The position numbers were made by a program, and so were the translations under genes. Of a DNA stretch of 34,110 nucleotides, positions 7,498 through 15,727 are shown in pieces; position 1 is the first letter of the stretch, and each line of letters opens with the position of its first letter. The DNA is from JAZDFH01 sp043808035 (lineage in GTDB: Bacteria; Patescibacteriota; Minisyncoccia; UBA6257; Colwellbacteraceae). The notes under the pieces were generated by a model. It did no database searches and was not told where the DNA came from. It saw only the letters and a program-made list of their open reading frames with translations. Where the stretch lies: positions 1-34,110 of the forward strand of contig JAZDFH010000028.1 in NCBI GenBank assembly GCA_043808035.1, given 5' to 3'.

Positions 7498-7695
7498 TTA
7501 TAATCTTCTGACTATTCTTCCACGATTATCACTAGCCTGCGCCATTTCAAGTGTAACAGAATCACCAGGAACAATTTTGATCCGGTACATTCGCATTTTC
7601 CCTGAAATATATGCTAGAACTTCTTTGCCGTTTTCCAGTTGCACTCTAAAAGTTGCACTCGGCAATGTTTCTACAATAGTGCCTTGAACAGTCAT
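7498..7695 (-). CDS. infA: Translation initiation factor IF-1
   Basis: IF-1 blocks the A site during initiation. The 65-residue product is a single OB fold with the family signature GTIVETLPSATFRVQLENGK, VLAYISGKMRMYRIKIVPGD and RGRIVRRL. It is about seven residues shorter at the N-terminus than E. coli IF-1. The ATG at 7695 lies 11 nt behind a good promoter, which supports this start. The gene leads the ribosomal cluster and is followed after 93 nt by rpmJ. Confidence 0.95.
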   Translation of the reverse strand: MTVQGTIVETLPSATFRVQLENGKEVLAYISGKMRMYRIKIVPGDSVTLEMAQASDNRGRIVRRL

Positions 7696-7706
7696 ACGGT
7701 ATTTAA

Positions 7707-7735
7707 ATCATATCATAGCTTATAACTAACGTCAA
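7707..7735 (-). promoter_or_regulatory. Candidate sigma70 promoter of infA
   Basis: TTGACG (-35, 7730-7735, 5 of 6), a 17-nt spacer and an extended -10 TGA-TATGAT (7707-7712, 5 of 6) lie across the stop codon of the upstream gene. The -10 ends 11 nt before the infA ATG, so the leader would be about 5 nt. The -35 sits in a short palindrome, AACGTTGACGTT. Confidence 0.6.
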
Positions 7736-9308
7736 CGTTTATACGATCATCATTATCAGGTACTCTCCGAACCCAAAAAGGCCATAAACGAACTTCTGCC
7801 GACTTAATGCCAGGAAGCGAAAAAATAAGCGCTTTTATCTCATCCTTATCTTTATTTACCGCTTCCTTCTTAAATGCTGCGAGATCAAATGCCCTTGCCC
7901 ATACAGTCGCAATATGTGCATTTGCATGAACCTGCGTCTTAGAGAAATCAACACCTACATCGTTCGGTACAGTGATAGAATACTCTTCTAATACAAAATC
8001 TCCCGTACCTTTCTCCATTTGTTTGGTCAATAATGACTTAAAATCGTCTTCACGAAATCCAAACGCACGAGCTTCACCATACAAAGTGACCGAGAACTCT
8101 CCCTTTTCATTAACATTACGATCAATCACTTCATCAACAACAGATATCTCGATCATGTCCCCCGCAACTACAATGTCATCCGGCACATTCGACAAAATTG
8201 CGGTTTTTAACACCTCAAACAAAGATTCCTTTGCTTGTTTCCGTGCTTCTAATACATCATCATTAGTCGGCAAAGCGGTTTCTCCAATAAAACCTCCTGT
8301 AATTGGAATTTCGGATGAAGCATAAAATCCGTCATATCGAGACGTTCCTTCAAATCCAGGTATAGTAAATCGAGAGACCGGACCACTATTATATGTATCT
8401 CCCGGCCCATCTGCCACAACCGAAACCGTGACCCCCTGCGGTACAAGTTTGTTCCCTGTCTTAATCGCTCCAGGAACAGTAATTTTATCTTCAATACGAT
8501 ATATTTTACCATCAGGTGACTCAATCCGTGTATTCGCCACAAGAAGCTGTGGATTCGTGTCAAATACATTATATACCGTAACCTTCCCTTTCGCCTTTCT
8601 CTCAACCTTACCTCGATCATTTGCAAGATGTACTTGAGTAGCCTCCTTCTTCTCTGTAAGCACCATACCTGGAAGCGTTATAGCCGTATCCCCCAAATTT
8701 GCAGACTGTTTTTCTAAATCAATCAATAATTCTGTATCAAAATTCCATGCCGATCGTTCAAAAACCAAGTTCATATTCGCACGTGGCAACAAAAAGCCCG
8801 CAATCGAAATAACACCGACAATAAGGGCTGTTGCACCAAGCGCAAGCGAAAAACGCCTCCAACTCCATATCCGTGAGCTTGCAGTTACAAAAGCGGGGAA
8901 TCGACGCCCTTTCTTCAACGTTGTCTCCGCCACAGTTCCTTGCGACTTACTTTCCGGCATATCAGGTACTGCCGCAACTGTGTCGTTTTCCTCATTAACA
9001 TCCACGACAGAACGCATCACAATGTCTGTTACAGCCTTCTTCCCACGACCGAAAAAAGGATTGACTGCATGAAGACCAATTGCATCAGCGAGTGTTAAAA
9101 TATCATCATCAACCGATTCAATAATCAATGATTTCCCCGCTGTTTCCGACTCGCGTTTAATAAGACTAAGTGTATGCTCCGAATGACCAATCAATGCTCC
9201 CCGAGGGATATAAAGTCGTATTTGCGTATCATTCGATTGTAATATTTTTTCAATAACTGCAGGAGCTGATTCCGTTTTGTTGATATAAATCTTTCTTCCA
9301 CTATTCAT
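7713..9308 (-). CDS. Single-pass membrane protein with baseplate-J-like extracellular region
   Basis: From ATG 9308 the protein has 531 residues; a TTG-initiated form from 9341 would add 11. An N-terminal soluble domain (about 1-100, with IRLYIPRGALIGHSEHTLSL) precedes a charged linker, one transmembrane helix at about 155-175, and a long exterior region. That region begins RANMNLVFERSAW and contains KGKVTVYNVFDTNPQLLV and a TRIESPDGKIYRIEDK-like strand, as in phage baseplate J/gp47 proteins. This layout recurs in Patescibacteria genomes, but the function is not established. An envelope-spanning secretion, pilus or injection-type role is only inference. It follows an ASKHA-like gene, and its own promoter lies at 9318-9346. 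Its last codons carry the infA promoter. Confidence 0.6.
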   Translation of the reverse strand: MNSGRKIYINKTESAPAVIEKILQSNDTQIRLYIPRGALIGHSEHTLSLIKRESETAGKSLIIESVDDDILTLADAIGLHAVNPFFGRGKKAVTDIVMRSVVDVNEENDTVAAVPDMPESKSQGTVAETTLKKGRRFPAFVTASSRIWSWRRFSLALGATALIVGVISIAGFLLPRANMNLVFERSAWNFDTELLIDLEKQSANLGDTAITLPGMVLTEKKEATQVHLANDRGKVERKAKGKVTVYNVFDTNPQLLVANTRIESPDGKIYRIEDKITVPGAIKTGNKLVPQGVTVSVVADGPGDTYNSGPVSRFTIPGFEGTSRYDGFYASSEIPITGGFIGETALPTNDDVLEARKQAKESLFEVLKTAILSNVPDDIVVAGDMIEISVVDEVIDRNVNEKGEFSVTLYGEARAFGFREDDFKSLLTKQMEKGTGDFVLEEYSITVPNDVGVDFSKTQVHANAHIATVWARAFDLAAFKKEAVNKDKDEIKALIFSLPGIKSAEVRLWPFWVRRVPDNDDRINVDVSYKL

Positions 9309-9317
9309 TGCAGTTTC

Positions 9318-9346
9318 ACTATACCACCGAGAAGAAAACAAGTGAA
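9318..9346 (-). promoter_or_regulatory. Candidate promoter of the baseplate-J-like gene
   Basis: TTCACT (-35, 9341-9346, 4 of 6), a 17-nt spacer and extended -10 TGG-TATAGT (9318-9323, 5 of 6) end 9 nt before ATG 9308. A promoter at this place would exclude the upstream TTG start at 9341 and predicts a 2-3 nt leader. Confidence 0.5.
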
Positions 9347-9427
9347 GACTTGAAAAAATGAGTAAAGATAAAGAATCAAATCATTTCTTTCCGACAAATA
9401 AACACACTGCCGCTCGCTTAAGTTGTT

Positions 9428-10339
9428 TTATGCGTTCATCAACCACTTTACCCTCCGCCCAGCTATCTGATTTAATTCAGCATAAGCTCCTGTTTGTATC
9501 TCAATAACAAATGTCTCAATCGGATCAACCGCCACCTGGACAAATGAGACCTTATTTCCCCCTATTAAAAAACGTTTTGCATATATCTCCTTCGGCAAGG
9601 GGAAGCTTAACAAATAAAAATTGACCGGCGCGTCTTGTTTGATTGAAGACATATTTTTTAGAATCCCTCCAATACCTCGCAAAAATATCGAAAACGAATC
9701 GTTGAAAATCACATCCAATTTTCGTTTCAAATGATCTGAAACTTTCCCATAAATATATTGCTCATAGACTACTCCACTAACATCTTCAGGTAACATACAA
9801 GCATCTTGAAACATCTGTGCAAGCGGTTTCTTCCCCCACAAGAAAGAATCTATATATGTAGCCCTTTTATCAGTCGCTACATACAATGCGGTTATATCTT
9901 TAGTACTCCAAACAAAAACAAATGGATAAGTGGCATATTTCCGAGCCAGTGAATACACATAAACCGCACCAGGTTCAAAAAGATATTTCCCTGGTACTGC
10001 CTTCGCTTTCGAAATAAACGTAATCCCCATAGTGAATTCAATTTTTTTACCACTAAATCCATGAGGATTGATAATATGATGCCCGTCAATCTTAACACCG
10101 GTAACAACCACTGTCGCTAAATATACTTCCAAATCATCAATGCCCAACTGTATAGCAGCAACGTGGCGATTTTCATCAAAAAGTTTCCATATTGCCTGTG
10201 CAATATGATTCTCTATATCAATCGTGGTTAGTATTTCTTTATAATGTTCTCTCTCTATTTCAGTGGAAGCAAACAAGGTCACTGCCGAATCAAAATTCCA
10301 TAATTCATACGATAATGGTTGTTGTACATCGTTCTGCAT
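9428..10339 (-). CDS. ASKHA/PilM-FtsA-like conserved hypothetical protein
   Basis: This 303-residue protein is soluble; no signal peptide or transmembrane helix is evident. I do not recognise it with certainty. The segments AAIQLGIDDLEVYLATVVV, KIDGHHIINPHGFSGKKIEF and FTMGITFIS recall the PilM/FtsA-like ASKHA proteins common in Patescibacteria, in which an actin-like fold docks at the membrane. The phosphate-loop DxGxxT motifs of that fold are not visible, so it may be degenerate or unrelated. It directly precedes the baseplate-J-like membrane gene (119 nt to its ATG), and the two are candidates for one envelope apparatus. A -10 box lies 5 nt before its ATG. Confidence 0.5.
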   Translation of the reverse strand: MQNDVQQPLSYELWNFDSAVTLFASTEIEREHYKEILTTIDIENHIAQAIWKLFDENRHVAAIQLGIDDLEVYLATVVVTGVKIDGHHIINPHGFSGKKIEFTMGITFISKAKAVPGKYLFEPGAVYVYSLARKYATYPFVFVWSTKDITALYVATDKRATYIDSFLWGKKPLAQMFQDACMLPEDVSGVVYEQYIYGKVSDHLKRKLDVIFNDSFSIFLRGIGGILKNMSSIKQDAPVNFYLLSFPLPKEIYAKRFLIGGNKVSFVQVAVDPIETFVIEIQTGAYAELNQIAGRRVKWLMNA

Positions 10340-10344
10340 ATTAT

Positions 10345-10353
10345 GTTATATCA
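10345..10353 (-). promoter_or_regulatory. Extended -10 element of the ASKHA-like gene
   Basis: TGA-TATAAC (5 of 6) ends 5 nt before the ATG at 10339. No convincing -35 is present 16-18 nt upstream, so recognition would rest on the extended -10. The spacing predicts a leaderless mRNA. Confidence 0.4.
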
Positions 10354-10459
10354 TATCACAAAAAATGGTTATTATATTTTTATTAAGGAAACACACAACT
10401 ACTACACATCTCTCTTGTATTATATTTCATAAAATAACCCCTAATACGGCTCCAAGGGC

Positions 10460-12322
10460 TTATTCTAAGAATAATATCCATACTGCGCCTCGGTCAGCTC
10501 CCCCATCATCGTCTGTAAACGCATTAACTGCAATGTCATCTACTCCATTACCATCTAAATCACCTAATGATGCAACAGCTCCACCAAAAAAATCATTATT
10601 ATCCAAACCTCCAGTAAAGTTACCTTCTGTGTCGCTTATTTTTTGGTGCGATTTTACAGTGCCATCTGTGTCGAGGAAGAGTATCCATACCGCACCTCGA
10701 CTGATTCCGCCGTCATCGTCCTGATGTGCTCCAACCGCAATATCTCCTACTCCATCGCCATCAAGATCGCCTAATGACGAAACAGATATGCCAAAATTAT
10801 CCCAATCATCCAATGTCCCTGTGAAATTCCCTACAATATCGTTGATCTTCTGGTATGATTTCACAGTACCGTCTGTGTCGAGAAATAGTACCCAAACTGC
10901 ACCTCGGCCACCTCCTCCATCGCGATCGTTAGACGCACCCACTACAATATCCCCTATACCATCACCGTCTAAATCACCTAATGATGCAATATCTGTACCA
11001 AAATACACAACATCATCCAAAATTCCAGTAAAGCTACCTTCAGTGTCGCTTATTTTTTGGTGCGATTTTACAGTGCCATCTGTGTCGAGGAAGAGTATCC
11101 ATACTGCGCCTCGAGAACCTCCTCCATCGTCGTCTTCTGCTGCACCCACCGCAATGTCCCCTACTCCATCACCATCAAGGTCGCCTAACAACGAAACAGA
11201 ATAACCAAAATAATCACTATCATCTAATACTCCAGCGAAGTTGCCTTCGGTATCACTTATCTTCTGGTGCGATTTTACTGTGCCATCTGTATCGAGAAAT
11301 AGTATCCATACTGCACCTCGGTTAGTACCGCTATCATCGTCTGATGTTGCACCCACCGCAATGTCCCCTACTCCATCGCCATCAAGATCTCCTAATAACG
11401 CAATAGCACGGCCAAAATAATCCCCATCATCTAACACCCCAGTAAAATTACCTTCTGTATCGCTTATCTTCTGATGTGACTTTACGGTGCCGTCTGTGTC
11501 GAGGAAGAGTATCCATACTGCGCCTCGGTTAGCTCCTCCATCGTCATCCGTGTATGTACCCACCGCAATATCTTCCGCTCCGTCACCATCAAGGTCACCT
11601 AACAATGCAATTGGCCTACCGAACCAATCATAATCATCTAATGTTCCAGCAAAGTTTCCTTGAGTATCACTTATCTTCTGGTGCGATTTTACTGTGCCTG
11701 CTACAATCGTAACAATAGGAGAAAAAATAACTGGTGATGTTTCGTAATAATCTTCGCTTGTTCCTCCGTCTTCAATCGTAAGTGATGCATACTTTGTCGA
11801 TTCAATCGGGGTAAACAATGAATATTCGCCGAATTCAAGGCCCTTGCTATAAGCGTAATAATTATTAATTGTGTTATCGGGATCTACTGGCAAAATTGAC
11901 AGCAAAGAAGGCATACTTGTCATGTTTGAAAACTCTATTGGCAACCAACCGCTTCCGTCAATTTTCCGTATATCTATACCATCTGCCATACAACGATACT
12001 CCCAACCACCAGACAACGCGGGAAGGGTTGGATATTCTCCAGACTCTCGACAATCATCATCTAAAATGCCATTCGTATCTGGCAACGAAAGATATACTTT
12101 GCCGTTTTCGGTATTATCAATAGGATCTCCCGAAAACAAAGCAAGTTCGATTGCGCCATCGAGAGTCTTAAGATCAGTAACGCGTTTACCGTCTCTTGAC
12201 TGGGCTAATTTCTGTACTGGATTTAGTACAACAATAGCTACTGTTGCAAGAATCAAAACGATTACAACAACCATCGAAATTTCGATAAGAGTAAATCCCT
12301 TTCTATTTTTTGCGTTAGTCAT
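10460..12322 (-). CDS. Type IV pseudopilin with six FG-GAP repeats
   Basis: The 620-residue protein starts with a class III prepilin signal: a short basic leader, the cleavage and methylation motif KGFTLIEISMVVVIVLIL, and one hydrophobic helix to about residue 32. Residues 35-205 are a typical Patescibacteria pseudopilin body (SRDGKRVTDLKTLDGAIELA, then ILPVDPDNTINNYYAY). Residues 211-620 are six consecutive repeats of exactly 69 residues (the last has 65), each with a calcium-binding DLDGDGxxD loop and GAVWILFLDTDGT, as in FG-GAP/integrin-alpha propellers. I infer a pilus-associated or surface-anchored adhesin processed by a prepilin peptidase. The leader is about 35-40 nt long with no clear Shine-Dalgarno. 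The FG-GAP part may have been joined to the pilin by recombination. Confidence 0.85.
   Translation of the reverse strand: MTNAKNRKGFTLIEISMVVVIVLILATVAIVVLNPVQKLAQSRDGKRVTDLKTLDGAIELALFSGDPIDNTENGKVYLSLPDTNGILDDDCRESGEYPTLPALSGGWEYRCMADGIDIRKIDGSGWLPIEFSNMTSMPSLLSILPVDPDNTINNYYAYSKGLEFGEYSLFTPIESTKYASLTIEDGGTSEDYYETSPVIFSPIVTIVAGTVKSHQKISDTQGNFAGTLDDYDWFGRPIALLGDLDGDGAEDIAVGTYTDDDGGANRGAVWILFLDTDGTVKSHQKISDTEGNFTGVLDDGDYFGRAIALLGDLDGDGVGDIAVGATSDDDSGTNRGAVWILFLDTDGTVKSHQKISDTEGNFAGVLDDSDYFGYSVSLLGDLDGDGVGDIAVGAAEDDDGGGSRGAVWILFLDTDGTVKSHQKISDTEGSFTGILDDVVYFGTDIASLGDLDGDGIGDIVVGASNDRDGGGGRGAVWVLFLDTDGTVKSYQKINDIVGNFTGTLDDWDNFGISVSSLGDLDGDGVGDIAVGAHQDDDGGISRGAVWILFLDTDGTVKSHQKISDTEGNFTGGLDNNDFFGGAVASLGDLDGNGVDDIAVNAFTDDDGGADRGAVWILFLE
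10463..11692 (-). repeat. Six tandem 207-bp coding repeats (FG-GAP)
   Basis: Six head-to-tail units of 207 bp (the last one shortened) encode 69-residue blades starting VKSHQKISDT. Unit starts on the minus strand fall at 11692, 11485, 11278, 11071, 10864 and 10657. Parts such as the segment encoding GAVWILFLDTDGT are nearly identical in DNA, while the blade tips vary. Such an array can change copy number by recombination. Confidence 0.9.
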
Positions 12323-12360
12323 AAAAAAATAAAATGTTTATGTTTTTTTAATATAAACTA

Positions 12361-12369
12361 AGTATAGCA
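12361..12369 (-). promoter_or_regulatory. Extended -10 element of the pseudopilin gene
   Basis: TGC-TATACT (5 of 6) lies between the alaS stop and the pseudopilin ATG, with 38 nt between box and start. No -35 match is visible. The region downstream is an A/T tract lacking a Shine-Dalgarno. Confidence 0.45.
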
Positions 12370-12400
12370 TAAAAGATCAATGCAGCTTGCCTACTAAAAC

Positions 12401-14347
12401 CTATTCTAAAACCGCCTTAATGCGACGTATGCCTGCCGCAACAGATTCTTCCTTCTTAATACGAAACTTGCCCAAATTACCAATATGTTCAACATGTGGC
12501 CCACCACAAATTTCGAAGCTAAAAGGTTTTTCTTCTGAACCAATCTTGTAAACACGAACTTGCTCTGAATATCTATCATCAAACACTCCCATAGCCCCAC
12601 TTTTTTTTGCTTCTGCAAGAGACATATCTTTGTATGCAACTAATAAATTAGCTTTTATAGCATCATTTACTATATTCTCCACTTTCTGTTTTTCTTCTTC
12701 AGCCATTTTTGCTGTATGTGAAAAATCAAATCGAATACGTTCTGCAGTGATATTACTCCCCCGCTGCTCGATATGATTACCTAGTACGCAACGAAGTGCA
12801 GCAAGAAGTAAATGTGTTGCCGTATGATATTTCACGGTCATCTCGCCTTGATCAGCAAGTCCTCCCTTAAATTTTTGTTCCGAACCAACACGAGAAAGCT
12901 CACGATGTTTTTTAAATTCACTCCAAAAAATTTTAGTCGCTGTTTTCTGCTGATCTTCAGATAAAAGCTTTGGAAATTTCATTTCGTTACGAATTCTATC
13001 TATCTCTTCAAGACTCACCTCTAAAGGAAGTCCATGTGTAGTAAAAAGATAAAACAATTGTTTTCCAAGCTGCTCATATTTAGAGAATTGTCCGTTTTCG
13101 ATTTCTTTAAGCAAAGGGACCGCAATTTTTCTGAGTTCCTTGAGCCCTTTTTCCAAAGTCTTTCTAAACCTTTTCTCTTCCTCGATTATCGCAGAAATAA
13201 TTATTTCTTTATTCCTTAAAATAGAGCCATATACATATCCATATGCTTCAATAACTCCTTCCGATATCTTTGCAAGCGCCATAGAAGAAATCCCTAATAT
13301 ATCACTATATAGTACCGAACGCCGAAGCAATCGCCTCAAAACATATCCCTGATCAGTATTCGAGGGCAAAATACCTGCATCTAAAACAAAAACTGACGCA
13401 CGTATATGATCAGCAATAATACGAAAAGCCTTCTTCTCATCATGACCGCTTGCCGAATATGTTTTACCGGACGCTTTCTCAATGCGTTCAATGATAGGGA
13501 TATATAAATCTGTCTTAAAAATATCATCAGTCCCTTCCGAAACCGCAGCGATACGTTCCAGTCCTCCACCAAAGTCAACATTTTGTTTAGCAAGTTTCTC
13601 AAACGTTCCATTCGTAACTTTTTGATATTCCATAAAGACTGAATTACCTATTTCGAGAAATCTCCCACAATCACAATTCGGGTGACAATGTTTTCCAAAT
13701 TTCGAGTCATGCGAAATATGTTCAAATTCGTAAAAAATCTCTGAGTCAGGTCCTCCCAGCTCTCCTGTCGGCATATTCTTCGGGACACCTGCGCGACTCC
13801 ACCAATTTTTATCTCCATAGTAAAAAATTCGTCCGCCTTGCATACCACACGCTGCTCCGCGTTCTTCGGTCACTAACTCAATATCACTTGCATCAATACC
13901 CTTCTGTGCGAACAATTCTTTCCATATAGAAACAGCTTCTTCGTCTTTCGGTATCCCGAATTCTTCATTGCCGGCGAAAACCGTTACATACAATCTTTGA
14001 GGATCAAGTCCAACCTCATCTATTAAAAAAGAAAAAATCCACGGGAGCTGTTCTTTCTTGAAATAGTCTCCCAAAGACCAATTCCCCAGCATTTCGAAAA
14101 ACGTGGTATGTCGATTATCTCCCACATCATCAATATCTTCAGCGCGAAATGATTTTTGCGAATTAACCAACCTGCTGCCTGCAGGATGCTGTTCCCCTAA
14201 TAGATATGGAACAAGTGGCTGCATCCCAGAACCCGTAAACAATGTTGTTGGGTCATTCTCGGGAACAACAGGAGCTGAAGGGATTATGGTATGGCCTTTC
14301 TGTTGAAAAAACGATAAATACTGTTTTCGAATGTCATTCGCATTCAT
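12401..14347 (-). CDS. alaS: Alanyl-tRNA synthetase, lacking the C-terminal domain
   Basis: AlaRS activates alanine, charges tRNA-Ala by its G3-U70 pair, and edits Ser/Gly-tRNA. The catalytic core begins IRKQYLSFFQQKGHTIIPSA and includes LFTGSGMQPLVPYLLG, RHTTFFEMLGNWSLGDYFKK and the anticodon-independent recognition region. The editing domain is intact: HTATH (about residue 510) and CGGPHVEHIG (about 613) give the four metal ligands. The protein ends at residue 648 just after the editing domain; bacterial AlaRS usually has 850-880 residues including a coiled coil and C-Ala domain. It is third in the dnaG-rpoD-alaS order, 6 nt after rpoD. Confidence 0.96.
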   Translation of the reverse strand: MNANDIRKQYLSFFQQKGHTIIPSAPVVPENDPTTLFTGSGMQPLVPYLLGEQHPAGSRLVNSQKSFRAEDIDDVGDNRHTTFFEMLGNWSLGDYFKKEQLPWIFSFLIDEVGLDPQRLYVTVFAGNEEFGIPKDEEAVSIWKELFAQKGIDASDIELVTEERGAACGMQGGRIFYYGDKNWWSRAGVPKNMPTGELGGPDSEIFYEFEHISHDSKFGKHCHPNCDCGRFLEIGNSVFMEYQKVTNGTFEKLAKQNVDFGGGLERIAAVSEGTDDIFKTDLYIPIIERIEKASGKTYSASGHDEKKAFRIIADHIRASVFVLDAGILPSNTDQGYVLRRLLRRSVLYSDILGISSMALAKISEGVIEAYGYVYGSILRNKEIIISAIIEEEKRFRKTLEKGLKELRKIAVPLLKEIENGQFSKYEQLGKQLFYLFTTHGLPLEVSLEEIDRIRNEMKFPKLLSEDQQKTATKIFWSEFKKHRELSRVGSEQKFKGGLADQGEMTVKYHTATHLLLAALRCVLGNHIEQRGSNITAERIRFDFSHTAKMAEEEKQKVENIVNDAIKANLLVAYKDMSLAEAKKSGAMGVFDDRYSEQVRVYKIGSEEKPFSFEICGGPHVEHIGNLGKFRIKKEESVAAGIRRIKAVLE

Positions 14348-14353
14348 AATGTC

Positions 14354-15727
14354 TTAGTAATATTCACCTAATTTATCAGCGCTCCGATGGAGACGAATAC
14401 GTTCAAGCGCTTTTGCTTCAATCTGCCGAATACGTTCACGAGTAACACCGAAGACCTTCCCCACTTCTTCGAGTGTATGTGTCACTCCATCTTCAAGCCC
14501 GAATCGCATTTCCAAGATTTTACGTTCCCGCCCGGTCAAATCAGACATAATTTCTTTTATCTGATCACGCAACAATTCATGTGATGTCGTTTGAGACGGT
14601 GTTAGATTTTTATCATCTTTAATAAAGTCAGCACGAACAGATTTTTCATCATCACCTCCGATCGGAGACTCAAGAGAAACAACTGATTGAGAAATTTTTT
14701 CAATATATCGTACTTTATCAACAGGAAATCCCATCTCGATCGCTATCTCTTCCGTAAGGGGCTCACGTCCAAGCTCTTGCGATAATTTTCTTTTCACCTG
14801 TGTATATTTGGAAATAGTCTCAACCATATGCACAGGGATACGAATCGTACGCGATTGATCAGCAAGAGCACGGGTAATCGCTTGACGTATCCACCATGTC
14901 GCATATGTCGAAAATTTGAATCCTCTACGGTAATCAAACTTCTCAACAGCCTTAAACAATCCGATATTTCCTTCTTGGATTAAATCGGAAATACCCAACG
15001 GGCCACGATTGATATATCTCTTCGCAATAGAAACAACAAGACGTAAATTCGACTTAATAAGACGTTGACGCGCATCTTCATCTCCTTTCAAAATCCTCTT
15101 TGCAAGATCTTTCTCTTCAACAGGCTTCAACAACGGTGTTTTTCCAATTTCTTTCAAATACATTTGAATCGTATCGGGAACTTGTCCTGGAATTTTTGTC
15201 GCCTCTTGCAATTCTTTCTCACTGACTTCATCAATAGATGTCTGCAAAAGAGACTCTACTTCAACCACTTTGATCGCGGCATTGTCTAATCGATTATAAA
15301 TTTCTTCCAGATATTCAAGATCATTTTCAATACGAGGGAAATAATCAAGAATTTCAAGATTTGTGACAAATCCTTTCGTTTTACCCCTTTCAATAAGCTC
15401 CTCAAGTGAATGTTCGAGCTCTTCAGTTTCCTCTGCAGTTCTCAACAAATCTTTCCCCTTTTTAACTATCTCTTGATTCGTATCTTTTCCTCCTCCACCA
15501 ATAGTCCTTGCGGTTTTAACTTTTTTCTCCGATTGGACAGACGAAGATGTCTTCTCTGATTTTATTATTTTTTTCGTAACAACAGGCTTCTTACCATTAT
15601 CCTTTTTTATACCTTTTGCACATGTTTTTGTGCATTTTGGTGTGCATTTTGCACTCTTTTTGACTGCCGATAGGGCAGCCTTTTTGGTCGTTGTCTTCTT
15701 CAATTGTGGCTTTTTATTTTTTGCCAT
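14354..15727 (-). CDS. rpoD: Primary sigma factor (sigma70/RpoD)
   Basis: This is the housekeeping sigma factor, which recognises -10 and -35 boxes. Conserved regions 1.2 to 4.2 are present: YLKEIGKTPLLKPVEEKDLA (1.2), DLIQEGNIGLFKAVEKFDYR and FKFSTYATWWIRQAITRALA (2.1-2.4), IPVHMVETISKYTQVKRKL (3), and EEVGKVFGVTRERIRQIEAK (4.2). Region 1.1 is replaced by a lysine-rich, low-complexity stretch of about 80 residues. It holds an unusual cysteine cluster, C28, C32 and C36 (CTPKCTKTC). The ATG overlaps the dnaG 3' end by 14 nt and alaS follows after 6 nt, so the three genes form one operon. The candidate promoters in this window fit sigma70. Confidence 0.96.
   Translation of the reverse strand: MAKNKKPQLKKTTTKKAALSAVKKSAKCTPKCTKTCAKGIKKDNGKKPVVTKKIIKSEKTSSSVQSEKKVKTARTIGGGGKDTNQEIVKKGKDLLRTAEETEELEHSLEELIERGKTKGFVTNLEILDYFPRIENDLEYLEEIYNRLDNAAIKVVEVESLLQTSIDEVSEKELQEATKIPGQVPDTIQMYLKEIGKTPLLKPVEEKDLAKRILKGDEDARQRLIKSNLRLVVSIAKRYINRGPLGISDLIQEGNIGLFKAVEKFDYRRGFKFSTYATWWIRQAITRALADQSRTIRIPVHMVETISKYTQVKRKLSQELGREPLTEEIAIEMGFPVDKVRYIEKISQSVVSLESPIGGDDEKSVRADFIKDDKNLTPSQTTSHELLRDQIKEIMSDLTGRERKILEMRFGLEDGVTHTLEEVGKVFGVTRERIRQIEAKALERIRLHRSADKLGEYY

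Noticed and set aside
9309..9341. TTG start of the baseplate-J-like gene at 9341
   Set aside because: A -10 box (9318-9323) lies inside the extension and an ATG follows at 9308.
10460..11204. Plus-strand ORFs at 10263-10724 and 10788-11204 across the FG-GAP repeats
   Set aside because: They are antisense shadows of the repeat array, low-complexity (Ser/Pro-rich) and repeat with the same 207-bp period.
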